Positions 6,461 to 7,789 of a stretch of DNA of 7,789 nt are shown here, piece by piece. The position numbers and the translations under genes were made by a program. Each line of letters begins with the position of its first letter. Position 1 is the first letter of the stretch. The DNA is from JAXDBM01 sp964460245. GTDB taxonomy: Bacteria > Desulfobacterota > Syntrophia > Syntrophales > Fen-1087. Where the stretch lies: NCBI GenBank assembly GCA_964460245.1, contig CAYWTL010000096.1, forward strand, positions 1-7,789, given 5' to 3'. Below the pieces are notes generated by a model, which did no database searches, was not told the DNA's origin, and was given only the letters and a program-made list of their open reading frames with translations.

Positions 6461-7121
6461 CCGGACCCGGTGCGAGAGACCGGACGACCTTGAGAATGGC
6501 GGCGCTGTCGGTACGGATGATCCAGGAGCGCATGGCCTGAAGGGCCTTTTCGTGAAGGTCCGGATGCCAGGTGCCCACGGCGTCATCGGGAACGATCACG
6601 CGGTAGCCGGCGTCCGCGGCGCCCATGCAGGTCGCCATGACGCAGTGGTTGGTGTACATGCCGGCCACCACCAGGTTGTCGACGCCCATCTGCTTCAGGA
6701 CGTGGTCGATGGCCGAACTGCCGAAGGCCCCCTGCGCCGTCTTGTTGATGACCGGCTCGTCGGGGCGAGGCGTCAGCTTTCCAATGATCGCGTAGCCCGG
6801 GTGGCGGACGGAGACGATGGCGGGAATGCCCAGTCCGGCCAGGCAGCGTTCGTTCCAGCGGCGCACGTAGGGGACGAGGTCGGCGCCGTCTTCCGCCGCG
6901 GATCCGAAGGCCGTGAAGAGGACCTTCATTCCGCTCTTTCGAAAGGCGGCCAGCAGCCGCTTGATAACCGGGACGAGTTCCTTCCCCTTCCGAATGGCGC
7001 CGGCCTCCGCCTCCGGCCCCGAGACCAGCCCGAAGAACCGTGTCAGGTTCCCCCCCTTCGCGGCCTGATAGGTCTGCATGTCGACGATGAGCAGCGCCGT
7101 GCGGTTCTTGTCGAGCGTCAT
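6447..7121 (-). CDS. Isochorismatase-family cysteine hydrolase
   Basis: Soluble cysteine hydrolase of the isochorismatase/nicotinamidase-like superfamily, about 224 residues from this start. Numbered from the alternative upstream ATG at 7136 (five residues longer), the catalytic triad is D19 in ALLIVDMQ, K132 in VINKTAQGAF, and C165 in GMYTNHCVMATC. GMYT holds the usual non-prolyl cis-peptide region before the nucleophile. I prefer the ATG at 7121 because GGGAG lies 4 nt before it and family members usually start a few residues before this strand. The substrate cannot be read from the sequence: candidates include isochorismate, nicotinamide, ureidoacrylate or other amides. It lies on the same strand as arnT, with a gap holding a separate promoter, so I do not place it in the arn pathway. 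Confidence 0.88.
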   Translation of the reverse strand: MTLDKNRTALLIVDMQTYQAAKGGNLTRFFGLVSGPEAEAGAIRKGKELVPVIKRLLAAFRKSGMKVLFTAFGSAAEDGADLVPYVRRWNERCLAGLGIPAIVSVRHPGYAIIGKLTPRPDEPVINKTAQGAFGSSAIDHVLKQMGVDNLVVAGMYTNHCVMATCMGAADAGYRVIVPDDAVGTWHPDLHEKALQAMRSWIIRTDSAAILKVVRSLAPGPAATE

Positions 7122-7157
7122 AAATCTCCCTTTCATTCCGCCTTTTCAAGAGACTCT

Positions 7158-7163
7158 ATTTTA
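7158..7163 (-). promoter_or_regulatory. Candidate -10 element for the hydrolase gene
   Basis: The minus strand reads TAAAAT, five of six matches to the sigma70 -10 consensus, about 37 nt upstream of the preferred ATG at 7121. The -35 region is poor: the best match is a weak CTTACA at 19-nt spacing. The position is plausible, but the support is only this short match. Confidence 0.3.
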
Positions 7164-7323
7164 ACATGATTCGTTTGCCTTTTGTAAGTCGAAATCGCTC
7201 TTGCAGGCGAAGATTCAAATCGACGTGAAGGCCCTTCTTAATGTTTGACTATTTTGGGGATTGCTGTTAGGTCGTGCAGCCGAAACTTGCACAGGAAGGA
7301 GCCGGCGGTTAGGCGATGATAGC

Positions 7324-7366
7324 GCAAAGGCGGGGAAAGTGGGTGAACCCGTCCCTGTCTTTTTGC
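7324..7366 (+). terminator. Terminator-like or attenuator-like hairpin in the terC leader
   Basis: In plus-strand RNA, 7324-7330 (GCAAAGG) pairs with 7360-7366 (TTTTTGC, two G-U pairs). CGGGG (7331-7335) pairs with CCCTG (7353-7357, one G-U pair), and GGG (7341-7343) pairs with CCC (7348-7350) around a TGAA loop. The GC-rich core is followed directly by TCTTTTT (7358-7364), like an intrinsic terminator. That U-run can instead pair with the upstream AAA to extend the stem. It ends about 100 nt before the terC-like ATG, so it would act as an attenuator in the 5' leader, not as a gene-end terminator. Folding was done by eye. Confidence 0.38.
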
Positions 7367-7468
7367 CTCGGTTCAAGGTTGCCGATCGGAAAAGACGGAG
7401 GCGCAGGACGGGCGGTTAAACGGATCAAAGTCCCGGGAGGGATTGTATAACCAGCAGGAAGTCAAATC

Positions 7469-7789
7469 ATGATTGATCTGGGTTGTCTGGGTTACATCGA
7501 ATTTTCCTGGAAATTCTTCCTTGCCGTCGGGAGCATTATTCTCATTGATCTGGTGCTGGCCGGGGACAACGCGGTGGTCATCGCCATGGCGGTCAAAAAC
7601 CTCCAGGGCAAAAAGCGCACATGGGGCATCATCCTGGGGGCCGGCGGCGCGGTCCTCGTGCGGGTGACCTGCACGTTCATGGTGGCGCAGCTCCTGAACA
7701 TGCGGTACGTAAAGTTGATCGGGGGCGCCGTCATCATCTGGATTGCCGTCAAACTGCTCACGGAAGGCGCCGAGGAGAAACACCTCGAC
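7469..7789 (+). CDS. TerC-family integral membrane protein (YjbE-like; partial, 3' end outside window)
   Basis: The first 107 codons are open to the right edge. The ATG at 7469 has AGGAAG at 7456-7461 with 7-nt spacing. The family motif IDLVLAGDNAVVIA (residues 26-39) contains the conserved acidic residues D27 and D33 in a membrane segment, thought to take part in metal-ion movement. Further hydrophobic segments are at about 51-74 (TWGIILGAGGAVL onward) and 81-97, with KLIGGAVIIWIAVKLL at 82-97. Full-length YjbE/YkoY-type proteins are roughly 200-300 residues, so about half or more is missing. Members of this family are linked to manganese export and metalation of exported proteins, and several are controlled by the yybP-ykoY Mn riboswitch. 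I do not see that riboswitch's GGGGAGUAG and GCAAGACC core here. Family is confident; the substrate is inference. Confidence 0.87.
   Translation, partial: MIDLGCLGYIEFSWKFFLAVGSIILIDLVLAGDNAVVIAMAVKNLQGKKRTWGIILGAGGAVLVRVTCTFMVAQLLNMRYVKLIGGAVIIWIAVKLLTEGAEEKHLD

Larger units (their letters stand above)
7137..7468. other. Divergent intergenic region between hydrolase and terC-like gene
   Basis: About 330 nt with no convincing coding sequence; the reading frames that cross it are shadows. The left part should hold the hydrolase promoter, and a candidate -10 TAAAAT is at 7158-7163 on the minus strand. The right part is the leader of the terC-like gene and is rich in inverted repeats. These include a 6-bp stem at 7274-7279/7287-7292, a long hairpin at 7324-7366, and the 8-bp palindromes CCGATCGG (7382-7389) and TCCCGGGA (7431-7438). 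GGCGGTTA occurs twice as a direct repeat (7304-7311 and 7411-7418). TTGACT at 7245-7250 could be a -35, but no good -10 follows at standard spacing. Confidence 0.6.

Noticed and set aside
7292..7350. c-di-GMP (GEMM) or fluoride (crcB) riboswitch in the terC leader, suggested by GCGCAAAGG and AGGCGATG
   Set aside because: The matching pieces are short. GEMM needs a GGCAAACC-type segment upstream and GCCACGGG-like bases after GCAAA; crcB needs a later CUCCUAC-type segment. Neither is present.
7446..7451. TATAAC as a -10 promoter element just upstream of terC
   Set aside because: Transcription from it would start at or within the Shine-Dalgarno site (7456-7461), and no -35 lies at standard spacing.
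1..7789. CRISPR array, insertion sequence, tRNA or rRNA
   Set aside because: No regularly spaced repeats, transposase motifs, terminal inverted repeats or tRNA cloverleaf seen. The GGTTCAAGG at 7370-7378 resembles a T-loop but has no matching tRNA arms.

Overview
The window is GC-rich and tightly packed, typical of a Gram-negative bacterial chromosome. It is dominated by a six-gene minus-strand operon for making 4-amino-4-deoxy-L-arabinose (L-Ara4N) and attaching it to lipid A, the modification that lowers surface negative charge and gives resistance to polymyxin and cationic peptides. This requires LPS and an outer membrane. The separate formyltransferase and dehydrogenase genes (one fused arnA in enterics), the arnT-first order and the base composition suggest a non-enteric proteobacterium, perhaps a deltaproteobacterial lineage. 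That placement is inference only.

Layout. In transcription order on the minus strand: arnT (4651-6279, start uncertain), arnB (3449-4654), arnC (2493-3452), arnA formyltransferase half (1573-2496), arnA dehydrogenase half (548-1576) and arnD (from 558 off the left edge). Every junction overlaps: four by 4 nt (ATGA or GTGA) and the last by 11 nt. A good sigma70-like promoter (TTGACA, 16 nt, GATAAT) lies just upstream of arnT at 6334-6361. Upstream of it, also on the minus strand, is an isochorismatase-family cysteine hydrolase (6447-7121) that looks separately transcribed. A 330-nt divergent intergenic region follows, then the first 107 codons of a plus-strand TerC-family membrane protein (7469 to the right edge).

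Pathway logic. The dehydrogenase half oxidises and decarboxylates UDP-glucuronate to UDP-Ara4O. ArnB transaminates this to UDP-L-Ara4N, and the formyltransferase half N-formylates it. ArnC moves the sugar to undecaprenyl phosphate, ArnD deformylates it, and ArnT transfers L-Ara4N to lipid A on the periplasmic side. The ArnE/ArnF flippase and Ugd (UDP-glucuronate supply) are not in this window and could lie downstream of arnD.

I do not see a wholly new system. The points most worth a second look are the apparent lack of a canonical start codon in the expected place for arnT, the clean split of arnA at its domain linker within an all-overlapping operon, and the structured, unassigned leader upstream of the terC-like gene.
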